The notes: a model not told the origin generated them from the sequence alone. 64,000 nucleotides of DNA from Anaerolineales bacterium (GCA_030680795.1 JAUXUL010000031.1:1-64000), one strand, 5' to 3'; shown: positions 16,704 through 26,118, numbered from the stretch's first letter. A program made the numbers and translations.

Positions 16704-17423
16704 TCAGGAATATTCCCCGCGATATTTCTCCGGGAGCAGATTGGCCAAGGCCGCCATGATCTGACGCGTGCCTTGAACCACCGCCTCCTGCCGACCCCCA
16801 GCCTGCTCCTCCAACTTGAACATTTTCCCCACTTTGACATGCACCCGCGCGCGGCGTAATCTCTTCATATTTCCATAGACATTTTCGTTTTCCGAACCGC
16901 TGATGGCCATCGGCAAAATCGGTGCGCCTGATTTATAGGCAAGGAATGCCGCTCCACCATTCCCTTCTTCCAACGCACCCGTAACGGAGTATCTACCCTC
17001 GGGCGCGATCACAAGCACACGCCCCTCAGTGAGACCATCCAACGCGGCCCTCAAAGCGCGGATATCGGCGCGCCCGCGATGCAGCCAGATCACGCCATAC
17101 CAGCCTATTAATTTTCCGAGAAGGGGGAGATCGTACAATTCGATCTTGCCAAGCGCATCAGGAGGAAAGGGCAAAGTCGAAATGATGGCAGGCACATCGG
17201 CATCGCCGATATGGTTGATCACGATAAGTAAAGGTCCTTTTTGTGGGAAATTTTCCAATCCCTCTGCGGTCACATTCAAACAAATCTTTGCAATGAGTTT
17301 TATTAATCCATGTGAGAAGGCGCGAAAAGCGCGGCGCGCAAATGTCATTTGTGGAAGGCGCACCAATTCAGGCCGCCAACCTTCGCTGACAGGTTTAGAT
17401 GGGAGAAATGGCTTGTCCTGCAT
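16704..17423 (-). CDS. 1-acyl-sn-glycerol-3-phosphate acyltransferase family (PlsC)
   Basis: A 239-residue membrane-associated acyltransferase of phospholipid synthesis. The catalytic HX4D motif is in VINHIGDADVP, the glycerol-phosphate site in VIAPEGRYSVTG, and a proline-containing block IV in APILPMAISG. The start ATG at 17423 lies 29 bases inside the end of the upstream plsC paralogue and is preferred to the earlier in-frame codon at 17483. The tandem paralogues may differ in acyl or head-group specificity. Confidence 0.85.
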   Translation of the reverse strand: MQDKPFLPSKPVSEGWRPELVRLPQMTFARRAFRAFSHGLIKLIAKICLNVTAEGLENFPQKGPLLIVINHIGDADVPAIISTLPFPPDALGKIELYDLPLLGKLIGWYGVIWLHRGRADIRALRAALDGLTEGRVLVIAPEGRYSVTGALEEGNGGAAFLAYKSGAPILPMAISGSENENVYGNMKRLRRARVHVKVGKMFKLEEQAGGRQEAVVQGTRQIMAALANLLPEKYRGEYS

Positions 17424-18081
17424 AGACGCCGTGATATTCCTCTGGTAAAAGCCCCGCAATATTGCGCATGACCAAATCTGCATTGCGTTGACGCGCCTCC
17501 CTTCTCTCCGCGCCCTTTTGGGTCATGGGTGGAAAGTGAATGGCTTTGCCGATCCGCATTTCAAGGTTGGGTTTCTCCCCGCGTTTGGCACGCCGCCAAA
17601 AATCATCGGTTGTGCCAACCAACCCGACAGGTACGACGGGTATTTGCGCATGTTCAACAATATAGCCAATACCCGGCATGGCGCGCCGCATGGCCGGCTC
17701 ATGAGAACGCCCGCCTTCGGGAGCGATTACCAACGGACGCCCCGCTTTCAGAATCGCCAAAACCTTTTCGAGCAGCATGCGGTCATAATCACCGCGATGG
17801 ACAGGGATAACGCCGTACATCACAAGCAGTGGCCCCTGTCCTTTTTTCTCGAAGACATCCGCTGCGCCGATCACCTCGGGTTGTTCTGGCCAGAAGGTAA
17901 CCACCAAAGGCGGGTCGAAAATTGAAATGTGATTCATCGCGATCACATACGGTTTCCCAAATGGAATATTTTCCCTGCCAAAAACTTTCACATGCCCCAG
18001 AATGTGGAACAAGGTGCGAATAGCGGGACGCAAAAAACCACGGTTGACTTGAATATGGAATGGAACGTGATAGGGTTTCAT
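17395..18081 (-). CDS. 1-acyl-sn-glycerol-3-phosphate acyltransferase family (PlsC), paralogue
   Basis: A 228-residue PlsC-type enzyme. The catalytic motif is AMNHISIFDPPLV, the substrate site VIAPEGGRSHEPAM, and block IV PVVPVGLVGTTDDF. It acylates lysophosphatidate or a similar acceptor. It lies 51 bases downstream of cmk, and cmk-plsC pairing is common in bacteria. Its 3' end overlaps the next plsC. No clear ribosome site is seen. Confidence 0.88.
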   Translation of the reverse strand: MKPYHVPFHIQVNRGFLRPAIRTLFHILGHVKVFGRENIPFGKPYVIAMNHISIFDPPLVVTFWPEQPEVIGAADVFEKKGQGPLLVMYGVIPVHRGDYDRMLLEKVLAILKAGRPLVIAPEGGRSHEPAMRRAMPGIGYIVEHAQIPVVPVGLVGTTDDFWRRAKRGEKPNLEMRIGKAIHFPPMTQKGAERREARQRNADLVMRNIAGLLPEEYHGVYAGQAISPI

Positions 18082-18132
18082 TTGAAAGAATTTTTAAAGG
18101 GAATGTGAGGCTTGGACATATTCGTGATTTCA

Positions 18133-18810
18133 TTACTTGCATAATTCCAGGACACGCGCGAAAACCTGGTCTGCATCCAGTTTGTCCGAGTCGATGATGA
18201 CCGCATCATCAGCGGGGCGCAGCGGGGCAACGGCGCGAGTGGAGTCGATGTGGTCACGCTCGATCACTTTTTTCAGGATATCGTCATAATCGGCTTTGTC
18301 ACCGCGCGCGATGATCTCATCATACCGGCGCCTGGCGCGCTCTTCGGCGCTCGCCTCCAAATAGACCTTTAGGTCTGCTTCCGGTAAAACGACAGTGCCT
18401 ATATCCCTGCCGACCATGACCACCTGGCCGCGCAGCCCAATGCGGCGCTGCTGTTCGGATAAGGCCTGACGCACACCCGCATACGCAGAGATAACTGAGA
18501 CATTTGCATCCACTTCACTGTCACGCATAGCCCAGGTCACATCTTTTTCACCGATCATCACGTCATAAGCGCGGCCATCTTTTATTGAAGGCGGACGAAT
18601 ATCTATTTGCGCTTTCTGTGCTAATTCGGTGATCTCGGTTTCAGCGCGCGGGTTCATATCATGCTGTAAGGCGATCCATGTGATGGCGCGGTACATGACG
18701 CCGGTATCAAAGAAAAGGTAACCAAGCGAATCAGCCAGTTTACTTCCAAGCGTGGATTTGCCCGATGCGGCTGGACCGTCGAGGGCGATGATGGAGGGGG
18801 GTGGTGTCAT
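18133..18810 (-). CDS. cmk: Cytidylate kinase
   Basis: A 225-residue (d)CMP kinase that makes (d)CDP for nucleotide synthesis. The P-loop is IALDGPAASGKSTLGSKLAD at the N-terminus, followed by LFFDTGVMYRAITW, the CMP-site GRDIGTVVLPEADLKVYL and the lid segment ERARRRYDE. Length is normal. It starts 3 bases after the stop of the upstream membrane glycosyltransferase. Confidence 0.95.
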   Translation of the reverse strand: MTPPPSIIALDGPAASGKSTLGSKLADSLGYLFFDTGVMYRAITWIALQHDMNPRAETEITELAQKAQIDIRPPSIKDGRAYDVMIGEKDVTWAMRDSEVDANVSVISAYAGVRQALSEQQRRIGLRGQVVMVGRDIGTVVLPEADLKVYLEASAEERARRRYDEIIARGDKADYDDILKKVIERDHIDSTRAVAPLRPADDAVIIDSDKLDADQVFARVLELCK

Positions 18811-18813
18811 GTT

Positions 18814-20589
18814 TTATTGACCGAGGAAGAGATCGTCGCGCGCCCAAAGGATAATGGTTTCACCGCTCTGCGGCATTTCACGCAAAGTGATCCAGCGGAT
18901 CCAATCATTGGGGAGTGTGGCGTTCCATAGCGGCGTTTGCCGCCAGGTGAAATCCTGTCCGCGGTAGGCGGCGACGAGGACCGGGTCTGTTTGATAGGGT
19001 GTGATGACGAAATAGGGGGCGCTGGAAATATCCAGAGATCCGACGACGCTTATGAAATGTTCCCGCAAGGCCCACTCAAGCGCGGGAGAATCTATCCCTG
19101 TGATCACAACGGGCGCCGAGAAATCATTGCCGAGGCCGAACTCTGAAATTTCACGGACTGTGGCTTGCAGCAGGTCTGCCTGCATGGGTATGGCTGAAGG
19201 CCACCAAAACTCTGGATGGGCCAATCCGCGCAAGCCTGCCGAGCCGAGCGTGCCACCAAAACCAAGCACACCCAGCACAAGCGCCAATCCCCACACGCCG
19301 CCAAGCCGAGCCGTGCGAATGGACCAGCCTGCCGCAACCAGCAGGAGACTTAACACAAGCAGTACCAATGCGCCGAACAACAGCCAGAAGCGCATTACAT
19401 ATTCACGCGAATTCGCAGAAAGCCAAACCATGCCCGAAAAATCCAACCAGGCAAAGAGCCAGATAAATGCAGTCAAAAGTACAACGCCGATCACTTCGCT
19501 GCGCTCTTCGGGGAAGATGTTAAAGCTGCGCGCCAATTCCATTGCGGCCAGCGCGCAAAGCGGAATAAGAGTCCACGCGAGATCACTGATCTGACGCGAG
19601 GGCAGGAATACTGCCAGTAATAACGAGACGAGCAGCCAAATACTTAATGGAATAATGCGGAAACTTCGATTGACCCAGCCGCGAATAAGGGCGATCGATG
19701 CGAGTAAAAAGGCCAGCGGTTGATAAACAAGAAGAGAAAGGAACAACCTGCCGGCAGAGACATCCGAGGCAGTAAGCCATGCCTTGATAAATGCAGGGAT
19801 GGAGGCGAGTGCGGCGCTCAATCCATTGGGGACGATAAAGAAAAGTGTGCCGGCGGTAATGAAGGTGACGAGGAAAGGGAGCAGGGAAGATCGGTATTTG
19901 GTAATTGGGGATTCGGGATTGGGGATTGGACGCTCTCCGTGGAGATTAGAGATTGGAGATTGGTAATCGGTAGTTGTTGAATCAGTGAAGATGGTTTCAA
20001 GATCGGCGGTAGATTTTGATGAGCGACGGGAATTAAATCCCTGAAAGATAGCCCAGGTGAGTCCGAGTCCGAGCAAGCCCTGCCAGATGGAAGGTCCGCT
20101 GAGCAGGGCCAGGGCGGCGAAGAAGCCTCCCAGGCTAGGTTTGTTTTTGTTGATGAAGGCCCATGTGAAAAGCAAAAAGGCAATCGCAAAGATCGGGCTG
20201 GCGGCCTGCCTTGATAGCGTTGTCAGGCCGGGGTCCAGGGCAATGAAGAAGGCCAGGAGCAGGCTGGGGCGGGGGCGAAGCGTGAGTCTTTCATCAAAGA
20301 GCCGGGGCGCAAAAACGAGCAGACTCCCGATCAGAGCGGGAATCAGTCGGGCGAGGAAATTTGTCCCGCCGCCATAGAGGAAGAAAAGAACTGAGGTGGA
20401 TAAAATGTAAAAGGGATGGGGACTGAGCGCGGGCCTGGCGCCTTGCGCGATTTGGAGGGCTTGCAGGGCGGGCGCGGCTTCGGCGTCGGTGAGGGGCATG
20501 GCGCCGAGTTGGGTCAGGCGCAGTGCGAGGGCTAGCAGAAAAGCGAAGACGTAGAGCCAGCCCTCATATTTGAAATGTCGGTAGGTCAT
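18814..20589 (-). CDS. GT39/ArnT-like membrane glycosyltransferase (hypothetical)
   Basis: A 591-residue protein with 10 or more hydrophobic segments. The N-terminal loop PLTDAEAAPALQALQIAQGA resembles the acidic first periplasmic loop of polyprenyl-phosphate-sugar transferases (GT39/PMT class), which glycosylate proteins or lipids outside the membrane. The C-terminal 130 residues look extracytoplasmic. Residues of about 200-230 (SPISNLHGERPIPNPESPIT) are encoded by a degenerate short-word DNA array (19900-19985) and are probably not part of the ancestral fold. Identification as a glycosyltransferase is inferred from topology and the first loop only. Confidence 0.6.
   Translation of the reverse strand: MTYRHFKYEGWLYVFAFLLALALRLTQLGAMPLTDAEAAPALQALQIAQGARPALSPHPFYILSTSVLFFLYGGGTNFLARLIPALIGSLLVFAPRLFDERLTLRPRPSLLLAFFIALDPGLTTLSRQAASPIFAIAFLLFTWAFINKNKPSLGGFFAALALLSGPSIWQGLLGLGLTWAIFQGFNSRRSSKSTADLETIFTDSTTTDYQSPISNLHGERPIPNPESPITKYRSSLLPFLVTFITAGTLFFIVPNGLSAALASIPAFIKAWLTASDVSAGRLFLSLLVYQPLAFLLASIALIRGWVNRSFRIIPLSIWLLVSLLLAVFLPSRQISDLAWTLIPLCALAAMELARSFNIFPEERSEVIGVVLLTAFIWLFAWLDFSGMVWLSANSREYVMRFWLLFGALVLLVLSLLLVAAGWSIRTARLGGVWGLALVLGVLGFGGTLGSAGLRGLAHPEFWWPSAIPMQADLLQATVREISEFGLGNDFSAPVVITGIDSPALEWALREHFISVVGSLDISSAPYFVITPYQTDPVLVAAYRGQDFTWRQTPLWNATLPNDWIRWITLREMPQSGETIILWARDDLFLGQ
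19900..19985. repeat. Short-word array (GATTGGAGATTGG) inside a CDS
   Basis: Words such as GGGATTCGGGATTGGGGATT and GAGATTAGAGATTGGAGATT alternate here, with the coding frame retained on the - strand. The same kind of wording is intergenic at 25965-25990. Confidence 0.6.
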
Positions 20590-20637
20590 GGGCGCAATTG
20601 TAATCGGTTATTGTTGGAGGTGAAAAGACTTACATGA

Positions 20638-20815
20638 TTATTCTTTGCCGATTGCTGTTAGAATAGTTTTTATACTTTTTTCAAAATAGTTCTTGATATC
20701 ATATTCCCACAATCGAATCACTTTTCACCTTTTTGGCCGCAGTTCTTTGTAACTTGTTTGTCGCGCTCTTTATTTCGAACAATTTTTTGAATACTATAAA
20801 TGACCTGTATAAAAC
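20638..20815 (-). pseudogene. Fossil C-terminus of a very-short-patch repair endonuclease (vsr)
   Basis: On the - strand the codons up to 20780 read IQKIVRNKERDKQVTKN, then CGQKGEK and a stop. Adding one base shifts into VIRLWEYDIKNYFEKSIKTI LTAIGKE and a stop at 20638. Vsr endonucleases have this pair of blocks (K-I-x-R-N-x-E-R-D-x-x-V, then G-W-x-V-x-x-x-W-E). The N-terminal catalytic part is gone. The frameshift is a missing A in a run of A. Confidence 0.65.
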
Positions 20816-20849
20816 ATCTATCCTATAACATATCATTGACAACCCTGAT

Positions 20850-21353
20850 CTACTTCAAATTCATTCGTTTTGTTAGCGCTTTGAATATTTGTTTATAACT
20901 TATTGGTTTTAAAGCATCATTACATTCTTGAACAATTAACACAAATTGTTCTCTTACATCATCAGGCATATCCTTTGAATTAGTAATCAACGCAATTTCT
21001 CTAATTTCATTTAAAGCTTTGTAAAGTTGATTTCGCTCTTTTACCTCACCGACAACATGCTTGAAATCAGCCTGAATATGCATATCACCTCCTATAAACA
21101 ACCAAGTCATATATGTTGAATGATATGAGGTTTGTTTATTCGTTGTTATCTGTTTTTTTAGAGCGAAACTTACTACAGGATTGAAAATGGACGTCAATTT
21201 AGGCAGTGCTTCCAAGTTACTTACAACAACAAGTCCATAATCGTTCTTATACTTTTTCGCCTTTGTGAATTCATTTTCGCCAAGTCTACCACTCCGCTTC
21301 GTTACGGGTACGATCTCCCCCAAATCCGACAACAATGGACACTGAATCCGCAT
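20850..21353 (-). CDS. Unknown 167-residue protein, possibly a DUF3883-like fragment
   Basis: The middle part (GENEFTKAKKYKNDYGLVVV then SNLEALPKLTSIFNPV) has the look of the C-terminal half of DUF3883-type domains found in restriction and defence proteins. The remainder is helical and charged. The first ATG (21353) lies inside the loop of an 18-bp inverted repeat, and codons 1-12 are repeat-derived, so an older gene has probably been cut there. Composition is clearly more AT-rich than the flanking housekeeping genes. It may be non-functional. Confidence 0.4.
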   Translation of the reverse strand: MRIQCPLLSDLGEIVPVTKRSGRLGENEFTKAKKYKNDYGLVVVSNLEALPKLTSIFNPVVSFALKKQITTNKQTSYHSTYMTWLFIGGDMHIQADFKHVVGEVKERNQLYKALNEIREIALITNSKDMPDDVREQFVLIVQECNDALKPISYKQIFKALTKRMNLK

Positions 21354-21384
21354 AAATAATTTCAATGTCGGATTTGGGGGAGAT
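21313..21384. repeat. Inverted repeat, CTCCCCCAAATCCGAC family
   Basis: ATCTCCCCCAAATCCGAC (21313-21330) and its exact complement (21367-21384) enclose 36 bases. A related pair is at 62278-62319. Confidence 0.75.
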
Positions 21385-21456
21385 GCCCGATAGGGCAGAG
21401 GGGGCACCACCCACCCACACCCTAACAACGTGGGCGAGCATGGAATATTGCTATTT

Positions 21457-22710
21457 CTATTCTTTCAGCACTTTTTCAATTCTGTCTCTTACCCAATTCC
21501 CAAATACAACTGGTTTCCAATCCTCGCCAATTTTGGAGGCTACATCAATGAGATAAACAGCACCTGCACTAATGCTACCAGTCATCAGAACAGTTTCTGG
21601 ATAGGCTTTTGCAATAAATGCCTCTGCAAGCGGTATGCCTAAAATACCAAACATTCGCAATGTTTTTCTGCCTAATGAAACTATTCCTGCTTCTTTAGCA
21701 ACTTCATTGTGATAAGCAATGATCGTATTACGGTCACGATCACTTTCGGATTGTAGCCAATCACGAAATCTCTTTGCTTTCTTCCTTATTTTCAAAATTT
21801 CTGATAAATCCAGTTTCCCTTCATTTACCAATTTTCGAATGTTAGGAAACTCAACTTCTTGATTGAGTTGGCCGATATTTTCTTTTATCTTTGTATTCTT
21901 TAAGCGGCTTTCATATAACTTATCACCTACAAGATTCGCCATTGGATTACCCAGATATAAATCACACTTTTCTTGAGCAGCCGACCATATCAACCTGTTG
22001 CAATGTGCTATTCCCGTTAAAGGTGTTCCGCCATGAAAATTTAAATTAACACCAAGTAACCGCTTTATATTTTCAAAGTCAATGTTGTAAATGGTTCTGT
22101 TGAATCCAGGAAGAGTTTCGATAGTTGCTGTAACCGTTGGAGGAGTGCCTAATCCGAGAGATGGGTATGCCTCATCAACAAGTGCCTGTAACAATAACGC
22201 ACTTCTTCTTGGGTCTAGATAGTCCTGTCTTGCATTTTCAATTGAATGCCCAAAATCTTTTGCCTTTATTTCAACAACTTTCCCCCGAAGTGCCTTATAT
22301 AGCTTGATTCTGTCGCGGGAATTTCGAAAACAAGAATTGAGACTTTCGTGGTACAGAAATCTTTGCTCGAATGTGTTAGGCTTTTCTTGAATAGGATCCT
22401 GCATATTCATTATCATGTAACTATTACTGGCGGCGTCTAAAAAGGCGGCTGTTGCAAAACTGTAATCATAAAGTTTTATTGTCTCGTCTCGGAATAACGC
22501 TAATAAGTCCGCGTATTTCTTTTGTGCAACAAACCAGTTGATGAACTCTGCAAGTTGCGGCTGATTGGTGATGTTTAGAAAAACTTGATCGTAATAGATT
22601 AATGCCTCAGCCATTAATCCAATATCCACAGAGTTTCCCCTATATCTGATTTCTGGAGAATTGTAAGACCAAGATTCTAACGGCACTAATGTTTTTGAAT
22701 GATTTGACAT
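21457..22710 (-). CDS. Unknown accessory protein, 417 residues
   Basis: Not recognised. It is a full-length open frame of low GC. The N-terminus is aromatic and polar (WSYNSPEIRYRGNSVDIGLM). The centre is mixed helix. A charged helical stretch (EILKIRKKAKRFRDWLQSES) is followed by a glycine-rich, mildly hydrophobic region near residues 355-400 (MFGILGIPLAEAFIAKAYPE, GSISAGAVYLIDVASKIG) that could be membrane-active. It stands beside a vsr fossil and a DUF3883-like fragment, so a role in defence or its remnants is possible but unproven. The weak ribosome site AAGAAAAAAT precedes the ATG. Confidence 0.6.
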   Translation of the reverse strand: MSNHSKTLVPLESWSYNSPEIRYRGNSVDIGLMAEALIYYDQVFLNITNQPQLAEFINWFVAQKKYADLLALFRDETIKLYDYSFATAAFLDAASNSYMIMNMQDPIQEKPNTFEQRFLYHESLNSCFRNSRDRIKLYKALRGKVVEIKAKDFGHSIENARQDYLDPRRSALLLQALVDEAYPSLGLGTPPTVTATIETLPGFNRTIYNIDFENIKRLLGVNLNFHGGTPLTGIAHCNRLIWSAAQEKCDLYLGNPMANLVGDKLYESRLKNTKIKENIGQLNQEVEFPNIRKLVNEGKLDLSEILKIRKKAKRFRDWLQSESDRDRNTIIAYHNEVAKEAGIVSLGRKTLRMFGILGIPLAEAFIAKAYPETVLMTGSISAGAVYLIDVASKIGEDWKPVVFGNWVRDRIEKVLKE

Positions 22711-22792
22711 ATTTTTTCTTGTTCAATAACTTTATTTAGGGACGGCGTCCCACCCTCCGCCGTCCCATTCTCTATTCTCTATTCACTTGCTC

Positions 22793-25700
22793 TTACAACT
22801 TCGCAAACCTCGACACTACCTTCGCCGCCGTGGCGGGACGATCCATCAGTTCACCCTGAGCCTGTCGAAGGGCCGCTCCTTGATGAATGAGGATCGGCGT
22901 GCCTTCCTTTGTATAAGCAAAGTCCAAATACGCCTGACCTGTAATGAACCTGACACCATCAATGGCGCAGGATGTGACGAAGCCAATGCGCTCGCCGTTG
23001 GCGTTCATCACCGGGTCACCGTTATGCGCCATGCGGACGCGCTGGTCATCGAAGGTAAAGCGGATGACCACGCCCTTGCGTTCTTTCTCACGCGCCACAT
23101 AAGCGTCACGACCGATGAACCACGGCTTGTAAGTCTTGACGTATGAACCAAATCCGCCTTCCGCCACGCCGAGATCGCGACCGTCAAACTTGCCAGAGCC
23201 GAGTCCCATTTCGTGACCGTACAAGGGCAAGCCTGCTTCGGTGCGAAGCGAGTCTCTCGCGCCCAAGCCAATCGCCTTGACGCCGAACTGCTCGCCAGCT
23301 TTCATGACCGCGAGCCAGAAGTCCACGGCGCGTTCGGGGTGGACGAATAATTCAAAGGCCATCTTCTCGCCTGTGTAACCCGTGCGAGAAACGATCAGGT
23401 CGAACCCACCAACCACTGCATCGCAGAGTTCCGTTCTCTTCAACTTCATGATGCGCGCACGAGTCTTATCGTCCACGCCCATCGCCAGCAGAATGTCGCG
23501 GCTCTTCGGTCCTTGCAGGGCAATATCCACCCGCATGGCAGAACCAGCTTTCGGGTCACGTAAGTTGCGGATCTCGGCGTTATATCCATACGTCCGTGCC
23601 CACGGTCGGCCGTTATCAATTTTCACTTTGCCATCGCGCACACTTTCGAGCCAGGTGCGATCCTTGTCATCGTTCGACGCGTTCACGACCACGAGATAAT
23701 TATCCCAGCCGCGGCGATAGATGAGCGTGTCGTCGATCACGTCCGCATCGGGCGTGAGGAAATGTGAATACAACGACTCGCCTGGCAGCAACCCGCCGCA
23801 GTCATTGCCGCAGACCGTATCGAGAAACGCAGCCGCATCCGCGCCGCGCACATCGTACACCCCCATGTGCGAAACATCGAACAAGCCCGCCGCATTGCGC
23901 GTGGCAAGATGCTCCTCGAAAATCCCCGTGTACTGCACAGGCATTTCCCAACCCGCAAATGGAACCATTCTGCCGCCCAGATTTCGATGGGTTTGATTCA
24001 ACGCCGTCTTTTTTAATTCGCCTTCGGATTCGTTCCAGACGAAAGGCGGCAGCGCCTCTTCCTTTAACTGGGAGCTGACTCCGAGAAACCAGGGTTTGAC
24101 TCCGCCTTTGAGAGGGGGAACTGTCGCTGTTAATTTGGCTTTGACTTCGCTGACAACAAATGCGCCCGGCATTCGCTTCGCGCTGAAATCTTTTTCGCCA
24201 TCCAAATTGAACGACATGTATCCATCCGAAAGATCGCGCAGCCATGTGGCTACTGCGGATGCATTCTTGACAGGGACTGCCAATTGATATGCCGTGTTAT
24301 CCACGTTCTTCAACATCCCTTTGACAACGCCCTTGGGAGTTGCAATGGAAGTTACTTGCGTCTTGCCTTTCTTCAACGCAGAGAGATCGGAAGACACAGC
24401 GAAATCCAAGACCTGACGCACGCGCTGACCGCTCAACTCATACACCGCTGTCTGTCCCTCTCCCTTGGGGGAGGCTAGGTGGGGTTTGTCATCAATGTAA
24501 TAAAAGTGTGGGTAGCCAGTCTTCTTGAATTTGAAATCAATGCCGGCAGACTCCGCCAACTTGCGAACCTTCAAACGTGCAACGTTCAACGTGTCAAAAT
24601 CAAGTTTGGCGCGGCGCTGTTTGCCTTTCTTCACCGTATCCACTGAATGAGGAGCACAGGCTTCAAGCACATCTGCCATCACATTGGCCAGTTCACGCGT
24701 AGTCTTCTCGTTGAATCCGCGTTGTGTTAACCACGGCGTTCCCAAACGAATACCCGATGGGTCAGCCGAATTCTTGTCACCGGGGATGGTATTGCGATTG
24801 ACCACCACGCCCACGATATCGAGGATGCGTGCGGCTTGATCACCGCTTAACTGCGTGCCATCTTCACCCACAACCGAAGTCACATCCACATTCAGCATGT
24901 GACAATTCGTTCCACCGAACGGCACGCGGAATCCGCGCTTCTTGAATTGATCTGCCATTGCAACCGCATTCTTGATCGTCTGTGCCTGCAACTGCTTGAA
25001 TTGTTTGGTCTGGGCGAGTTTGAAGGTCAATGCCAAACCAGCGAATACATTCACGTGAGGTCCGCCCTGCTCACCGGGAAAGACAGCCTTATCAATTTTC
25101 TTTGCAATGTCCGCGTAAGTTGTCATCAACACTGCGCCGCGTGGGCCGTCGAGACTCTTGTGCGTGGTAGACATCACCACATGAGCAAATCCAATTGGCG
25201 ATGGCACAACCCCCGCCGCGACTAGTCCGCCGATGTGGGAAATATCCGCCAGGAAATACGCGCCGACTTCATCCGCGATCTCGCGGAACTTCTTCCAATC
25301 GGGAACCCATGAATAAGATGAATAGCCCGCGATCAACAGTTTGGGTTTGTTCTCCAAAGCCAATGTGCGAATGGCTTCATAATCAAGCTTCTCATTCTGG
25401 TCAATCGTGTAATGTACTGCCTTGAACCATTTGCCTGAGCGATTGACAGACGAGCCGTGTGAGAGATGTCCGCCATGCAGGAGGTTCAGTCCCATCACGG
25501 TATCGCCAAGATTAATCAACGCCTGATAGACGGCATTATTTGCGGGCGCGCCTGATAACGCTTGCACGTTCACGTAAATCTGGTCAGCCTTGTAACCGTT
25601 GGCCGCGAAGGCTTCTGCCGCGCGCCGCCGAGCCAACGCCTCTATTGCATCTGCATACTCCACGCCCTTGTAATAGCGAGGGTCACCACTGCGGCGATAA

Positions 25701-25948
25701 TCAGCAAGCCGCGCCGGATAATCGAGAATCTCTTCCTCGGTCATCCAACGCGACTCTTCGTCGGGGTAGCCTTCGGCATAAATATTTTGGAAAGCGGACG
25801 ATAATGCTTCACGTACCGCCATTGGCGCAGTCGATTCGCTTGGGATGAGAATCAGCTTCCTGGCCTGCCTCTCAGCTTCCAGTTGAGTCAGATCGAAAAC
25901 GTCAGGGTCAAGTTTGGCGAGATCGCCACGAAATAAAAAATCGGACAT
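22793..25948 (-). CDS. Serine hydroxymethyltransferase - glycine cleavage T-protein fusion
   Basis: A 1051-residue chain. Residues 1 to about 430 are a serine hydroxymethyltransferase (GlyA) with the PLP lysine in STTHKSLDGPRGAVL near 261. Residues of about 647-1051 are a complete aminomethyltransferase (GcvT): LNQTHRNLGGRMVPFAGWEM, FDVSHMG, the catalytic acidic pair in VIDDTLIY near 737, VVVNASNDDKD, and the C-terminal barrel. About 215 residues of uncertain fold join them. Both enzymes yield 5,10-methylene-tetrahydrofolate, from serine or from the aminomethyl-lipoyl H protein. No other gcv gene is in the window. In-frame repeats occur at 22852-22873, 24456-24475 and perhaps 24100-24119. GGAG precedes the start. 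Confidence 0.92.
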   Translation of the reverse strand: MSDFLFRGDLAKLDPDVFDLTQLEAERQARKLILIPSESTAPMAVREALSSAFQNIYAEGYPDEESRWMTEEEILDYPARLADYRRSGDPRYYKGVEYADAIEALARRRAAEAFAANGYKADQIYVNVQALSGAPANNAVYQALINLGDTVMGLNLLHGGHLSHGSSVNRSGKWFKAVHYTIDQNEKLDYEAIRTLALENKPKLLIAGYSSYSWVPDWKKFREIADEVGAYFLADISHIGGLVAAGVVPSPIGFAHVVMSTTHKSLDGPRGAVLMTTYADIAKKIDKAVFPGEQGGPHVNVFAGLALTFKLAQTKQFKQLQAQTIKNAVAMADQFKKRGFRVPFGGTNCHMLNVDVTSVVGEDGTQLSGDQAARILDIVGVVVNRNTIPGDKNSADPSGIRLGTPWLTQRGFNEKTTRELANVMADVLEACAPHSVDTVKKGKQRRAKLDFDTLNVARLKVRKLAESAGIDFKFKKTGYPHFYYIDDKPHLASPKGEGQTAVYELSGQRVRQVLDFAVSSDLSALKKGKTQVTSIATPKGVVKGMLKNVDNTAYQLAVPVKNASAVATWLRDLSDGYMSFNLDGEKDFSAKRMPGAFVVSEVKAKLTATVPPLKGGVKPWFLGVSSQLKEEALPPFVWNESEGELKKTALNQTHRNLGGRMVPFAGWEMPVQYTGIFEEHLATRNAAGLFDVSHMGVYDVRGADAAAFLDTVCGNDCGGLLPGESLYSHFLTPDADVIDDTLIYRRGWDNYLVVVNASNDDKDRTWLESVRDGKVKIDNGRPWARTYGYNAEIRNLRDPKAGSAMRVDIALQGPKSRDILLAMGVDDKTRARIMKLKRTELCDAVVGGFDLIVSRTGYTGEKMAFELFVHPERAVDFWLAVMKAGEQFGVKAIGLGARDSLRTEAGLPLYGHEMGLGSGKFDGRDLGVAEGGFGSYVKTYKPWFIGRDAYVAREKERKGVVIRFTFDDQRVRMAHNGDPVMNANGERIGFVTSCAIDGVRFITGQAYLDFAYTKEGTPILIHQGAALRQAQGELMDRPATAAKVVSRFAKL
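22852..22873. repeat. CTTCGACAGGCTCAGG element inside the GlyA-GcvT CDS
   Basis: CACCCTGAGCCTGTCGAAGG on the + strand, coding on the - strand for LRQAQGE near the C-terminus of the T-protein domain. Confidence 0.75.
24456..24475. repeat. CCCTCTCCCTTGGGGGAGGC element inside the GlyA-GcvT CDS
   Basis: A GC-rich hairpin-forming element encoding LASPKGEGQ in the linker region. This wording is typical of dispersed intergenic repeats. Confidence 0.5.
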
Positions 25949-26089
25949 TATTGGTCTCCGTAATTCGGGAATTGGGATTCGGGAAGTGTATACACGGTCA
26001 ACAATTCACGATTCCCGATAAACGCTAATTGAATTGTAGGACTAGATGAGGTGAGGGTCAAGTGAAAAACAGCATGTTAATTTTAATAT

Positions 26090-26118
26090 TTGAATTACAC
26101 CTGGAATTTTGCTATACT
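26090..26118 (+). promoter_or_regulatory. Sigma-70-type promoter of the lipoprotein gene
   Basis: TTGAAT (26090-26095), 17 bases, TATACT (26113-26118). The start codon is 42 bases downstream with AAAAGGAG between. Confidence 0.7.
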
